Positions 1 through 8,625 are shown, counted from the stretch's first letter. The stretch: DNA of 64,000 nucleotides from Amycolatopsis thermophila (GCF_030814215.1 NZ_JAUSUT010000001.1:1-64000); one strand, 5' to 3'. Made by a program: numbers and translations. The notes: generated by a model from the sequence alone, not told the origin.

Positions 1-378
1 GTGGTGGGCCAGGTTCGCCACCCACGCGGTGATCTCACCGTCGAGGAACACCGGCGACACCAGCACGATGTCGGGCAGGTGCGAGCCGCCGCCGGTGAAC
101 GGGTCGTTGCCGATGAAGGTGTCGCCGTCGTCGATCGTGCCCGCGGGGTAGCGGCGGGTGATCTCGTCGACGACGCCCATCAGCGAGCCCAGGTGCAGCG
201 GTGACCCGCCCTCGTCCTGCGCGAGCATCCGGCCGCGCGCGTCGAACACCGACGCGGTGCAGTCGCGGCGTTCCTTGATGTTGGTGGAGTAGGCCGCGCG
301 CACCAGCGTCTCGCCCATCTCCTCCACGATGGACGACAGCGCGGAGCCGATCACCTCGACGAGCACGGGGTCCTGCAT
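1..378 (-). CDS. Hydantoinase B/oxoprolinase family protein (N-terminal part, cut by window edge)
   Basis: The first 126 codons of a HyuB-type subunit run off the left edge of the window. The start ATG (376-378) follows a purine-rich ribosome site (GGAAGGGAAG), and the protein opens MQDPVLVEVIGSALSSIVEE. The segment ETLVRAAYSTNIKERRDC is typical of the hydantoinase B N-terminus. HyuB pairs with HyuA to form an ATP-dependent N-methylhydantoinase, 5-oxoprolinase or acetone carboxylase-like enzyme. Only 20 bp separate it from the upstream hyuA stop, so the two are co-transcribed. The substrate cannot be read from sequence. Confidence 0.9.
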   Translation of the reverse strand, partial: MQDPVLVEVIGSALSSIVEEMGETLVRAAYSTNIKERRDCTASVFDARGRMLAQDEGGSPLHLGSLMGVVDEITRRYPAGTIDDGDTFIGNDPFTGGGSHLPDIVLVSPVFLDGEITAWVANLAHH

Positions 379-398
379 GGTCTTCCCTTCCGTGGGCG

Positions 399-2444
399 TC
401 ATCGGCCCACCGTCACGACGAGGTTGCGCAGCTCGTCGACGACCGCGACGTCGCCGGGGAGCAGCAGCGTGGTGGTGTCCATCTGCTCGACCACCGCCGG
501 TCCCTCGATGCGGTGGCCGGGCCGCAGCAGCTTGCGGTCGTACACCGGGGTTGTGGTGAACCCGCCGCTTTCCGGCAGGTAGACCTCGCGGGTGGCGCGG
601 ATCGCGCCGCCGGCGTCGGCGTCGCCGCGTTCCGCGCGGTGCAGCTCGGCGCGGGCGACCTCACCGACGGCCCGCAGGCGGAAGGTGACCACCTGCACCT
701 CGTCCTCGGTGGCGGAATACCCGTACATCCGCTCGTGCTCGGCGGCGAACCGCTTGGTCAGCTGGCTGACGGTGTCGGCGGTGATCACGCCCTCGGGCAC
801 GGGGACCGGCAGCTCGTGGTTCTGGCCGGCGTAACGCATCTCGGCGAACCGTTCGGTGCGGCGGTGCTCGGCGGGCACGTTCTCCTCGGCCAGCCACGCC
901 GTCGCCGACGCCTCGAGCTCGGCGAACACCGCGGCCACCGCGGTCTCGTCGGGCGCCGTGATGCGGGTGCGCAGGAAGTCGGCGCGGATGTCGGTCATCA
1001 GCAGGCCGGCGGCGCACTGCGCGCCGGGCGTCTCCGGGACGAGCACCGTGCGCATGCCCAGCTCGCGGGCCAGGCGCACGGCGTGCAGCGGTCCGGCGCC
1101 GCCGAAGGGCACCAGGACGTAGTCGCGCGGGTCGTAGCCGCGCTGCACGGAGATGACCCGGATGGCGCGGGCCATGTTGGCGGTGATGACCCGGATGATC
1201 CCCTGCGCGGCGTCCAGGACGTCCATCCCCAGTGGATCGGCCACTGCGGACACCGCGGTGCGCGCGGCGGCGGCGTCGATCTTCATCCGGCCGTCCAGCA
1301 GGTACTCCGGGTTGAGCACCCGCAGCACGACGTTGGCGTCGGTGACGGTGGGTTCGGTGCCGCGGCCGTAGCAGGCCGGGCCGGGATCGGCGCCCGCGCT
1401 GCCGGGACCCACCTTGAGGGCGCCGCCCGCGTCGATCCACGCGATCGAACCACCGCCGGCGCCCACGGTGTGGATGTCCAGCATCGGCGCGCGCACCGGC
1501 CTGCCGTCGATCTCGGTGCCGTTGGCCGCCTTCGGGACGCCGTCCTGCACGAGCGAGACGTCCGAGGACGTGCCGCCGACGTCGAAGGTGATGATGTCCG
1601 GGAACCCGGCGGCGCGGGCGATCTCGGCCGCGCCCACGACACCGGTGCTCGGGCCGGACAGGACCATGCGCGAGGGCATCCGCTCGGCGGTTTCGAACGG
1701 GATGATGCCGCCGTTGGACTGGGTGACGTGCGGCGTCGCGCGCAGGCCCAGCTCGCTCAGGCGGCTCCGCAACCGCGCCAGGTAGCGGGCCACCACCGGG
1801 CCGAGGTAGGCGTTGACGACCACTGTGGACAGTCGCTCGTACTCGCGGAACTCGGGCAGCACGGCCGAGGACACCGAGATGTGCACGCCCGGCAGTTCCT
1901 CGGCGAGGATCCGCTCGGCCGCCCGCTCGTGCCCGGGATCGACGAAGCTGTAGAGGAAGCACACGGCGACGGCTTCCACGTTCTGCTCGCGCAGCCGCCG
2001 GGCCAGCGAACGGACCTGGTCCTCGTCGAGTGGGCGCTCGACCCGGCCGTCGTGGCGGACCCGCTCGTCCACCTCCAGCCGCAGGTCGCGGGAGACCAGC
2101 GGGGCGGGCTTGTCGGCCTGCAGGTCGTAGAGCGACGGGCGGCGGCCCCGGCCCAGTTCCAGCAGGTCGCGGAAGCCGGCGGTGGTGAGCAGGCCGGTGC
2201 GCGCGCCGCGCTCGGTGAGCAGTGCGTTGGTGCCGACCGTGGTGCCGTGGGCGAAGTAACCCACCTCGCCGAGGTCGCGTCCGCCGATCTCGTCGAGCAG
2301 CTGGGACACCCCCGCCACGATCGCCCGGCCGGGGTCGTCCGGCGTGCTGGACACCTTGCGCACGTACAGGCGCCCGGTCTGCTCGTCGAGGGCGCAGACG
2401 TCGGTGAACGTGCCACCGGTGTCGACGCCGATCCGAAGTGTCAT
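399..2444 (-). CDS. Hydantoinase A/oxoprolinase family protein (HyuA)
   Basis: A 681-residue ATPase subunit of the hydantoinase/5-oxoprolinase family, probably acting with HyuB on a cyclic amide or related carbonyl compound. The N-terminus reads MTLRIGVDTGGTFTDV, the phosphate-binding motif of the Hydant_A_N domain (about 1-180). The HyuA core (about 200-490) contains TFDVGGTSSDVSLV, the second ATPase-type motif, and GAGGGSIAW. A C-terminal hydantoinase A domain follows. Length fits the family. It is divergent from a LacI-type regulator across a 123-bp gap that holds two palindromes, so it is probably repressed by that regulator. N-methylhydantoinase, acetophenone carboxylase and oxoprolinase alternatives cannot be separated here. 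Confidence 0.93.
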   Translation of the reverse strand: MTLRIGVDTGGTFTDVCALDEQTGRLYVRKVSSTPDDPGRAIVAGVSQLLDEIGGRDLGEVGYFAHGTTVGTNALLTERGARTGLLTTAGFRDLLELGRGRRPSLYDLQADKPAPLVSRDLRLEVDERVRHDGRVERPLDEDQVRSLARRLREQNVEAVAVCFLYSFVDPGHERAAERILAEELPGVHISVSSAVLPEFREYERLSTVVVNAYLGPVVARYLARLRSRLSELGLRATPHVTQSNGGIIPFETAERMPSRMVLSGPSTGVVGAAEIARAAGFPDIITFDVGGTSSDVSLVQDGVPKAANGTEIDGRPVRAPMLDIHTVGAGGGSIAWIDAGGALKVGPGSAGADPGPACYGRGTEPTVTDANVVLRVLNPEYLLDGRMKIDAAAARTAVSAVADPLGMDVLDAAQGIIRVITANMARAIRVISVQRGYDPRDYVLVPFGGAGPLHAVRLARELGMRTVLVPETPGAQCAAGLLMTDIRADFLRTRITAPDETAVAAVFAELEASATAWLAEENVPAEHRRTERFAEMRYAGQNHELPVPVPEGVITADTVSQLTKRFAAEHERMYGYSATEDEVQVVTFRLRAVGEVARAELHRAERGDADAGGAIRATREVYLPESGGFTTTPVYDRKLLRPGHRIEGPAVVEQMDTTTLLLPGDVAVVDELRNLVVTVGR

Positions 2445-2464
2445 GTGTGGCAGCCTCGCTGGAG

Positions 2465-2478
2465 TGAGAACCTTCTCA
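2465..2478. promoter_or_regulatory. Operator-like inverted repeat, copy 1
   Basis: TGAGAA-CC-TTCTCA is a perfect 6-bp inverted repeat around two bases, 20 bp upstream of the hyuA start. An identical copy lies 26 bp away at 2491-2504. Duplicate 14-bp palindromes between a LacI-family gene and a divergent catabolic operon are typical of a LacI operator. Binding by the adjacent regulator is inferred. Confidence 0.7.
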
Positions 2479-2490
2479 GTACCTGTTGGA

Positions 2491-2504
2491 TGAGAACCTT
2501 CTCA
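2491..2504. promoter_or_regulatory. Operator-like inverted repeat, copy 2
   Basis: Second identical TGAGAA-CC-TTCTCA palindrome, 63 bp upstream of the LacI-type gene start. Centre-to-centre distance from copy 1 is 26 bp, about 2.5 helical turns. The pair could control both divergent promoters. Confidence 0.7.
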
Positions 2505-2567
2505 GCCGGTGGTAGGTTCAGTCAAGACATTCGCCGTGAACGGTTCGGTTGCTGGGGAGGCGCGCAG

Positions 2568-3626
2568 GTGACGACGCACGATGCCTCGCTGATCGACGTC
2601 GCACGGGCCGCCGGGGTGTCGACGGCGACCGCGGGGCGCGCGCTCGGCGGGTACGGGCAGGTCAGCGAACGGACGCGGGAGCGCGTGCTGGCCGCGGCGG
2701 CCGAGCTGGGGTACCGGCCGAACAGCCTGGCGCGCAGCATGGTGACCGGCAGCACGCACACGATCGGCGTGGTGGTCACCGACGTGGCGAACCCGTTCTT
2801 CGCGACCGCGTTGCGCGGCATCACCGACGTGACCTCGCCGGCCGGGTTCGAGGTGCTGCTGGCCAACACGGGCGGGCAGCTGGCGAGCGAGCAGCGGGCG
2901 GTCACCGTGATGTCGGAGAAGCGGGTGGACGGCATGATCGTCGCGGCCGCGCGGCCGGGCGAGGGGGCGCACCTGCGGCACGCGATGGACGCCGGGGTGC
3001 CGGTCGTGCTGATCGACCGGCAGGTCAGCGGTGTGCCGGACGCGGACAGCATCACGGTGGACAACGACCACGCGGCGGCCGAGGCGGTCGCGCACCTGGT
3101 CGAACTGGGGCACCGGCGGATCGGGGTCATCACCGAGGCCGGCGACCAGCTGGCGCGGGTGCGGTCGGGCACCCGGCGGCGCGGGCTGTTCCCCAGTGCC
3201 GTGCGGCTGCGCGGGTACGTGAGCGCGCTGCGGTCGGCGGGGCTGGACGTGGACGAGACGCTGGTGGCGTCCGCGCGGTACGACCGCGAGTCCGCCTACG
3301 ACGCGATGACGCGCCTGCTCGGGCTCGCCCACCCGCCGACGGCCGTGCTGTGCACCGACAACGTGCTGGCCTCCGGCGCCTACCGCGCGGTGCAGGACCG
3401 CGGGCTGCGCATGCCGGCGGAGGTGTCGCTGATCGGCTTCGACGACGAGCCGTGGACCACGCTGGTGCGGCCCGGGCTGACGATCGTCGAGCAGCCCACC
3501 TACGAGCTCGGCGCCCGCGCGGGACGGCAGCTGCTCGACCGCATCGCCGCGACGGAGGGGCCCCGGCGGCCGCAGCACATCCAGCTGCGCGCGAAGCTGG
3601 TCGCCCGCGGCTCGACGGTGCCCTAG
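2568..3626 (+). CDS. LacI family transcriptional regulator
   Basis: A 352-residue LacI/GalR-type repressor. The start is GTG at 2568 because a GGGGAGG ribosome site sits 7 bp upstream; the reading frame is open far upstream only because it runs antisense to hyuA. The N-terminal HTH reads IDVARAAGVSTATAGRALGG, followed by the hinge helix region ELGYRPNSLARSM. The periplasmic-binding-protein-like effector domain (about 65-350) contains the family signatures IGVVVTDVANPFF and LIGFDDEPWTTLVRPGLT. It is divergent from hyuAB and faces two identical palindromes, so it most likely represses hyuAB and itself. The inducer is unknown. Confidence 0.93.
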   Translation: MTTHDASLIDVARAAGVSTATAGRALGGYGQVSERTRERVLAAAAELGYRPNSLARSMVTGSTHTIGVVVTDVANPFFATALRGITDVTSPAGFEVLLANTGGQLASEQRAVTVMSEKRVDGMIVAAARPGEGAHLRHAMDAGVPVVLIDRQVSGVPDADSITVDNDHAAAEAVAHLVELGHRRIGVITEAGDQLARVRSGTRRRGLFPSAVRLRGYVSALRSAGLDVDETLVASARYDRESAYDAMTRLLGLAHPPTAVLCTDNVLASGAYRAVQDRGLRMPAEVSLIGFDDEPWTTLVRPGLTIVEQPTYELGARAGRQLLDRIAATEGPRRPQHIQLRAKLVARGSTVP

Positions 3627-3636
3627 GCCGGGCTGG

Positions 3637-3765
3637 TCAGGCCTCCTCCCCCGGCCCGGAGGGCGTGCGGTCCTCCGGCAGGGACTCGTCCTCCTCGCCG
3701 AGGCCCTCGTCCTGCTCGGTGGCCGGCTTGGCCTCGTCGAGGTCCTCGGGTCGCGGATCGGTCAT
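3637..3765 (-). CDS. Small acidic hypothetical protein (42 aa)
   Basis: A 42-residue, highly acidic protein (MTDPRPEDLDEAKPATEQ... ending GPGEEA). Its ATG overlaps the stop of the DsbA-like gene in an ATGA junction, which suggests translational coupling. It has no cysteine, membrane segment or recognised domain and is probably intrinsically disordered. The overlap and clean stop support it being a gene, but no function can be assigned. Confidence 0.5.
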   Translation of the reverse strand: MTDPRPEDLDEAKPATEQDEGLGEEDESLPEDRTPSGPGEEA

Positions 3766-4451
3766 CGGAACGCACCTCCGTCCTTCGCGGCGCGCTTCAC
3801 CAGGTCGGCGAACACGCCGGGCTCGTCGCGGTCGACCACCGGGAAACCGGCGCCCTGCTCCCCCACCCAGTGCAGCTCGATCCCGGGGTTGTGCACGTCG
3901 TGGCCGTCCGGCAGGAACAGGTGCGGACTGCCCTGCACCAACTCCCGGTTCGCGCGGTAGTCGCGCATCATCTCGCCGCGGGCGCGGCCGTCGTCGAGCG
4001 ACGCGGCGAGCGCGCCGGCGTCGACGTGGGCGCATCCACGAGCGATGTCGAGGATCTCGTGGTGCAGCGAGACGCACCGGCTGTCCCGGAACAGCGCCCT
4101 GCGCAACGCGAGGTCGAGCTCCTCCGCGGCCCGCATGGACTGCCGCTTCGCCGCGTGCACCGCCTCGTTGGCCGGCAGGGTGGTGACCGGCCAGTCCGAC
4201 GGGTCGCCCTGCCACGTGGTCCAGCCGAAGTCCGGTTCCAGCGCTCCCGCCACCGGGATCTCCGAGTCCAGGAACCGCTTCGGGATCGGGACGCGGTTCA
4301 CGTCCTCCAGCAGGAACAACCGGTGGTCCAGCCGCACGTCGAGGCCGAGTTCGTCACGCGCCCGCAGCAACCGCACGATCGCGACGGTCGACCAGGCGCA
4401 CGCGACGTCGGTGTAGACGACGATGGTGCCCTCACGCGCCGGAACGCTCAT
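3762..4451 (-). CDS. DsbA family (thioredoxin-fold) oxidoreductase-like protein
   Basis: A 229-residue protein of the DsbA/FrnE superfamily. The N-terminal beta-strand and active-site region reads IVVYTDVACAWSTVAIVRLL, so the usual CxxC is replaced by CAWS, with one cysteine only. Single-cysteine members include glutathione or mycothiol S-transferase-like and isomerase-like enzymes. An all-helical insertion follows, and the conserved strand near the C-terminus carries GSPHLFLPDG where DsbA-fold proteins have the cis-proline loop. No signal peptide is visible, so it is cytosolic. It overlaps the 42-aa acidic gene downstream. Substrate unknown. Confidence 0.8.
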   Translation of the reverse strand: MSVPAREGTIVVYTDVACAWSTVAIVRLLRARDELGLDVRLDHRLFLLEDVNRVPIPKRFLDSEIPVAGALEPDFGWTTWQGDPSDWPVTTLPANEAVHAAKRQSMRAAEELDLALRRALFRDSRCVSLHHEILDIARGCAHVDAGALAASLDDGRARGEMMRDYRANRELVQGSPHLFLPDGHDVHNPGIELHWVGEQGAGFPVVDRDEPGVFADLVKRAAKDGGAFR

Positions 4452-4574
4452 ACCGGCGACATACCCATCCGCGGCCGGCGTACCCGTCCCGCCTCGCCGG
4501 CGGGCTGGAGGAGTGGTCGTGCGCGGTCAGGGAGCAGGTGGCGGGGTTGTGCCGGGGCGGTCGGCGATGCTCGT

Positions 4575-6143
4575 CTAGCCCCGGTCGCGGCCGTGGCCGT
4601 GCCCCCGGCCCGGGTGGTCGTCCTTGCCGTCCTGGCCGCCCTTGTCGTCGCCGCCCGGCTTCTGGTCGGCGACGGTCGGGGAGGGGGTGGGGGACGGCGG
4701 CGGGGGCGGCGGAGTGCTCGTGGTGCTGGACAGGACGGTGTCGCTGTCGATGAGCGGCGCCGGGGCGGCGTGGATGAGCCCGAGCCGGTGCGGTTCGGTC
4801 ACGACCCGGCCGTCGGCGAGGGTGTAGGCGATGGTCACGGTCACCGTGTTGTCCGCGACCACTTCGGGCGCCGCGGTCACCGTGAGTGCGGTGATGCCGG
4901 ACCAGTACGCGCGGTAGGCGTCCTGGCCCTGCGCCTGCATCCGGGGGCCGAGGTGGGTCCAGGCGTTGTCCGGCCGGTCCGGCAGCAGGGCGTAGTACTC
5001 GCTCACCGTCCGGGTCAGTGACGCCGCGTCCAGCGCCGCGGCGGGCGCGGGCGGCTGAGCCGGCGCCGGTTCGTCGGGCGTGAGCTGCGTGAACAGCACC
5101 ACGACCGCGATCAGCGCGACCGCCACGGCCGCCACCGGCAGCAGGAACCGCCGCCACGTCCGGGGCGCCTCCGCCACCGGTCGGTTGTCCAGGCGTGTCC
5201 CGGCCGGCGCGCCGGCCCCGACCGGGGTGACCGGCACCGTCGGGGAGGACGGCGTGACGACCGGCTGCGTGCGCGCACGCGCGGGGTTGAGCGCGCGCGG
5301 CGGCACCGGCTGCCCGTCGGCCACCGCCTGGAGAGCGGTGGTGACCTGCACGGTGCCGGGCCGCTGTGCGGGATCGGACCGCAGCATCGCCATCAGGACC
5401 GGGGCGAGCGGACCGGCCAGCTCCGGCGGTGCCACCTCACCCGCCGCCACCCGGTGCAGCAGCGCGATCGAGTTGTCGTCCTCGCCGAACGGCGGCACGC
5501 CCTCGACCGCCGCGTAGAGGGTCGCGCCGAGGGAGAACACGTCGGAGTCGGGCGCCGGTTCCCCTCCCCTGGCGATCTCGGGCGCCAGGTAGGCGGGCGT
5601 CCCGGCGACCACGCCGGCCTGGGTGAGGGCGACGTCGCCGGTCGCGCGGGAGATGCCGAAGTCGGCGATCTTGACAGTGCCGTCCTCGCCGACGAGCAGG
5701 TTCCCGGGTTTGACGTCGCGGTGCACGATGCCCGCGGCGTGCGCGGCGGCCAGTGCCGACGCGGCCTGCGCCCCGATCCGGGCGACGGCCGCGGGCTCGA
5801 GCGGCCCCTGCTCGGCGACGACCGCAGCGAGGCTGCGCGAGGGCAAGTACTCCATCACCAGCACGGGCAGGCCGTTGTGCTCGGCGACGTCGTGCACCGT
5901 CACCGCGTGCGGGTGCCGGAGCCGGGCCGCGATCCGCCCCTCGCGCATGATGCGTTCCCGCGCCTCGTCGCTGTGCGCGGGCCCGGGCCACAGCTGCTTG
6001 ACCGCGACCGGCCGTTCGAGCCGTTCGTCGAGCGCGAGCCAGACGACACCCATCGCCCCGGCGCCCAGCCGGCTGCGCAGCCGGTACCTCCCGGCGAGGA
6101 GCCCGCCGGCGCCGTCCACGGTCAGCCCGTCCGTAGTCGTCAC
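4575..6143 (-). CDS. Serine/threonine protein kinase (PknB-like, membrane-anchored)
   Basis: A 522-residue Hanks-type kinase. The domain spans about 16-275: glycine loop LGAGAMGVVWLA, invariant lysine in PVAVKQLW, catalytic loop HRDVKPGNLLV, DFGIS at the metal site and the APE region TPAYLAPEIARGG. A Pro/Thr/Val-rich juxtamembrane linker leads to one transmembrane helix (about 325-345, RRFLLPVAAVAVALIAVVVLF in the sequence). A roughly 150-residue outside segment resembles the NTF2-like tail of actinobacterial kinases and ends in a Pro/Gly/Lys/His-rich stretch. It is not in an obvious operon. The sensed signal and targets are unknown. Confidence 0.93.
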   Translation of the reverse strand: MTTTDGLTVDGAGGLLAGRYRLRSRLGAGAMGVVWLALDERLERPVAVKQLWPGPAHSDEARERIMREGRIAARLRHPHAVTVHDVAEHNGLPVLVMEYLPSRSLAAVVAEQGPLEPAAVARIGAQAASALAAAHAAGIVHRDVKPGNLLVGEDGTVKIADFGISRATGDVALTQAGVVAGTPAYLAPEIARGGEPAPDSDVFSLGATLYAAVEGVPPFGEDDNSIALLHRVAAGEVAPPELAGPLAPVLMAMLRSDPAQRPGTVQVTTALQAVADGQPVPPRALNPARARTQPVVTPSSPTVPVTPVGAGAPAGTRLDNRPVAEAPRTWRRFLLPVAAVAVALIAVVVLFTQLTPDEPAPAQPPAPAAALDAASLTRTVSEYYALLPDRPDNAWTHLGPRMQAQGQDAYRAYWSGITALTVTAAPEVVADNTVTVTIAYTLADGRVVTEPHRLGLIHAAPAPLIDSDTVLSSTTSTPPPPPPSPTPSPTVADQKPGGDDKGGQDGKDDHPGRGHGHGRDRG

Positions 6144-6152
6144 CCGGACAGG

Positions 6153-6740
6153 TTACGGATCCGACGGCTCCGGTACGAGAGCGGGCAGGCGCCACACCAT
6201 CAGCGCCGACCACACCAGGTGCGTCAGCAGCGGCGCCCGGACGCCCCCGCTGGCTTCGCGTTGCCACGCGAACAACGCGCCCATCACCGCCGATGCCGCC
6301 ACCAGCGCGGGGTTGCGGGTGGCGCCGGTGACGAGGACGTAGAGCGCGGTCGACCGGACGGGACCGACGGCCTCGTGGACGGCGCCGCGGAAGAAGACCT
6401 CCTCGGCCGCGCCGTTCGCCAGTGTGGTCAGCAGCACCGCGCCGCGGTTACCCGCCGTGGCATACCGAACGACTTTGCGTAAGGCCCGGCGCAGCGGCGG
6501 GACGCGGCGCGCGACCTCCACGCCCGTCCGGAACAGCGCGAACGCCCCGGCACCTGACGCCAGCGGGGCCAGGACCGGGCCGTGCGCGGACGGTCTGCAC
6601 CGGGCGAGACCACCGGCGAACCAGATGGCCGCGGTGGCCCCGGTCGCCGCGAAGAACGACGGCGATCCCGGCTCGCGCGACAGCGACCAGCCCAGCATCC
6701 CGGCGCCGGACGCGGCCGTCAGCCCCAGCGCCGGTGTCAC
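6153..6740 (-). CDS. CPBP family intramembrane metalloprotease
   Basis: A 195-residue membrane protein starting at GTG 6740, overlapping the stop of the upstream oxidoreductase in a GTGA junction. It has several hydrophobic helices and the CPBP (CAAX protease / Abi) signature: AAEEVFFRG in the middle, and LLTHLVWSALMV near the C-terminus giving the second conserved histidine. Family members are glutamate/histidine zinc proteases in the membrane, linked to prenyl-protein processing or bacteriocin immunity. Here it is coupled to a nucleotide-sugar-type reductase and the role is unknown. Confidence 0.85.
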   Translation of the reverse strand: MTPALGLTAASGAGMLGWSLSREPGSPSFFAATGATAAIWFAGGLARCRPSAHGPVLAPLASGAGAFALFRTGVEVARRVPPLRRALRKVVRYATAGNRGAVLLTTLANGAAEEVFFRGAVHEAVGPVRSTALYVLVTGATRNPALVAASAVMGALFAWQREASGGVRAPLLTHLVWSALMVWRLPALVPEPSDP

Positions 6741-7627
6741 CGCGGAACCCGTTCGGCCGCCCGCTCGCGCAGCGCGGCGACCACCGCGGCGTCGAACCCC
6801 ATCGGCTCGAACGGCACGACTTCGCGCAGGCTGTGGTCGCGCACCACGACCTCGTTGATCATCGAGCCGACGAGCGAGCGGCCGGTGGCGGCGTCGACGT
6901 CGGTCACCAGCGACAGCCACAGCGCCGACAACCGCGGTGACAGCAGCGGGACCGGCACGATCAGCCGGTGCCTGCCCTCGATGCCGGCGACGCGGCGCAG
7001 CATGTCGCCGTAGGCGAGGACGTCCCCACCACCGGCTTCGAACACCCGTCCCGGCGGCACGTCCAGCAGGGCGACCAGGTAGCGGACGACGTCGGCCAGC
7101 GCGATCGGCTGCGTCCGCGTGTGCACCCAGCGCGGGGTGACCATCGCCGGCAGGTGCTCCACGAGCTGCCGGGTGATCTCCCACGAGATCCCGCCGTGGC
7201 CGATGACGATCCCGGCGCGCAGCGCGGTGACCGGCACGCCCGCCTCCCCGAGCAGGCCTTCGACCTGGCGTCGGCTGCGCAGGTGGGGCGAGAGGTCGTC
7301 GGCGTCGTCGCCCAGCCCGCCGAGGTAGACGATCCGGGTCAGCCCGGCGCGGGCGGCGGCCCGGCCGAACGAGCGCGCGGCGTCGGCGTCGCGGCGCTCG
7401 AAGTCCGGCTCGCCCAGGGAGTGCACGAGGTAGTACGCCGCGTCGGCGCCGGCGAGGGCCTGGTCGAGGGACCCGGCGTCGTGCACGTCGCCGTGGACGG
7501 GTTCGCCCGCCCCGGCGTAGTCGTCCGGATGGCGCGTCATCGCGGCGACGTCGTGCCCGGCGCCGGTGAGCGCCGGGCACAGGCGCCGCCCGACGAACCC
7601 CGATGCCCCCGCTACCAGCACCCGCAT
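6737..7627 (-). CDS. NAD(P)-binding atypical SDR (NmrA/UDP-sugar epimerase-like)
   Basis: A 296-residue Rossmann protein. The start chosen is ATG 7627 because AGAGGAG lies 7 bp upstream. The N-terminus MRVLVAGASGFVGRRLCPAL carries the GxxGxxG dinucleotide motif of extended and atypical SDRs. The middle contains YLVHSLGEPDFERRD and RIVYLGGLGDD, as in the DUF2867-associated or YbjT-like NAD(P)H-binding proteins. No YxxxK is apparent, so it may be a non-catalytic or quinone-reductase-like member. Translationally coupled to the CPBP gene downstream. Confidence 0.82.
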   Translation of the reverse strand: MRVLVAGASGFVGRRLCPALTGAGHDVAAMTRHPDDYAGAGEPVHGDVHDAGSLDQALAGADAAYYLVHSLGEPDFERRDADAARSFGRAAARAGLTRIVYLGGLGDDADDLSPHLRSRRQVEGLLGEAGVPVTALRAGIVIGHGGISWEITRQLVEHLPAMVTPRWVHTRTQPIALADVVRYLVALLDVPPGRVFEAGGGDVLAYGDMLRRVAGIEGRHRLIVPVPLLSPRLSALWLSLVTDVDAATGRSLVGSMINEVVVRDHSLREVVPFEPMGFDAAVVAALRERAAERVPR

Positions 7628-7712
7628 GACGGCTCCTCTGAATCGATGCACGATCGAGGCATGGGATGACGGTAGTCGACGCGGGGCCGGTGTGCATCGT
7701 GGAGCTATCTTA

Positions 7713-7731
7713 GCGGTGATATTCTTACCGC
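7713..7731. promoter_or_regulatory. Imperfect 19-bp palindrome upstream of the MarR gene
   Basis: GCGGTgATATTcTtACCGC has arms GCGGT/ACCGC with further partial symmetry inside, 21 bp before the MarR-type start codon. The preceding bases add CTTA, which is also repeated within the site. MarR proteins usually bind 16-20 bp palindromes overlapping their own promoter, so this is a candidate autoregulatory operator. Confidence 0.5.
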
Positions 7732-7752
7732 AGAGATTTTCGAGGGGGTGGG

Positions 7753-8289
7753 ATGGCCAAGCGCGACAAGCCGCAGCCGGACGCGGTCGACCTGATGCTC
7801 GCCGAGTGGCGCCGCGAGACGCCGGAGATCGACGCCTCGCCGCTGGCGATCTTCGGCCGTCTGCACCGGGCGTTCGACGGGTACACGGTGCAGCTGAACC
7901 GGGTCTTCGGCCGGTACGGCATCAACATCTCCGCGTTCGGGATCCTGGCCGCGTTGCGGCGGGTGGGCGCGCCGTACCGGCGGACGGCGGGTGAGCTGGC
8001 GGACGCGAACCTGCTGACCACGGGCGGGATCACGCAGCGGGTCGACAAGCTGGCGGCCGCGGGGCTGGTCTACCGCGACCGCGACGCCGACGACCGCCGT
8101 ATCGTCTACATCGGACTGACCGAGGACGGCCTGGCGCTGACGGACAAGGTCGCCGAGGTGCATTTCGCGAACGAGAACCGGATGCTCGCGGGTCTGACGA
8201 AGACCGAGCGCACGCAGCTGGCGCAGCTGCTGAGCAGGCTCGAGCACTCGATCCGGCTGGCCGAGCTCGCCGATCGCGCCGAGTCGTAG
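7753..8289 (+). CDS. MarR family transcriptional regulator
   Basis: A 178-residue winged-helix regulator with a GAGGGGGTGGG ribosome site before ATG 7753. The DNA-binding part includes RRTAGELADANLLTTGGITQ (helix-turn-helix) followed by the wing DRDADDRRIVYIGLTEDGLA, the MarR hallmark D-x-R-D-x-R-x3-V-x-L-T-x-x-G. Flanking helices form the dimer interface. It lies upstream of the aldehyde dehydrogenase and the 10-20 kb catabolic operon. It is the nearest regulator able to act on the CTTAG-N2-CTAAG sites there, but that link is inferred. Such regulators usually respond to a phenolic or aromatic acid ligand. Confidence 0.93.
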   Translation: MAKRDKPQPDAVDLMLAEWRRETPEIDASPLAIFGRLHRAFDGYTVQLNRVFGRYGINISAFGILAALRRVGAPYRRTAGELADANLLTTGGITQRVDKLAAAGLVYRDRDADDRRIVYIGLTEDGLALTDKVAEVHFANENRMLAGLTKTERTQLAQLLSRLEHSIRLAELADRAES

Positions 8290-8346
8290 GGAACCGATCG
8301 GCGGTCCGACGAGGCGGCGGTCCTGTTCGGCACGATCGACCACGCG

Positions 8347-8586
8347 ATGCTGGCGGCGGGCGAGATCGACACCGGTTTCGCGCCGTTCGCGCTCTCGGCG
8401 GCCGACGACGGCGGGCGGGTCGCGACGCGGTTCGTCGACGGCGAGGAGGACTTCACGGGGGTCGCCTTCGCGCAGCGGTACGCGCGCCAGGACGACCATC
8501 TCGAACCGGCCGGGAACCCGCTGCTGCTCCAGCACCGTCCGGAGCCGCCGATCCCGCCGGCGGCACCCCGGCCGGCCGCCGGCTGA
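8347..8586 (+). CDS. Doubtful small ORF in the 336-bp gap after the MarR gene
   Basis: The gap between the MarR stop (8287-8289) and the aldehyde dehydrogenase end (8626) contains one open stretch of about 99 codons in the same frame as MarR, continuing directly past its TAG stop. Its first ATG (8347) would give 79 residues (MLAAGEIDTGFAPFALSAAD...). No ribosome site and no recognised domain are seen. It may be a remnant of a longer protein, a rarely read-through tail, or simply non-coding high-GC DNA. No terminator hairpin was evident here. Confidence 0.2.
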   Translation: MLAAGEIDTGFAPFALSAADDGGRVATRFVDGEEDFTGVAFAQRYARQDDHLEPAGNPLLLQHRPEPPIPPAAPRPAAG

Positions 8587-8625
8587 CCCGGGCAGTGGGG
8601 GACGACGCGCCACCGGCGCCACAGG

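Noticed and set aside
513-2567. Long plus-strand open frame running into the LacI gene
   Set aside because: It is antisense to hyuA, which has clear domain motifs. The LacI protein starts at GTG 2568 with its own ribosome site.
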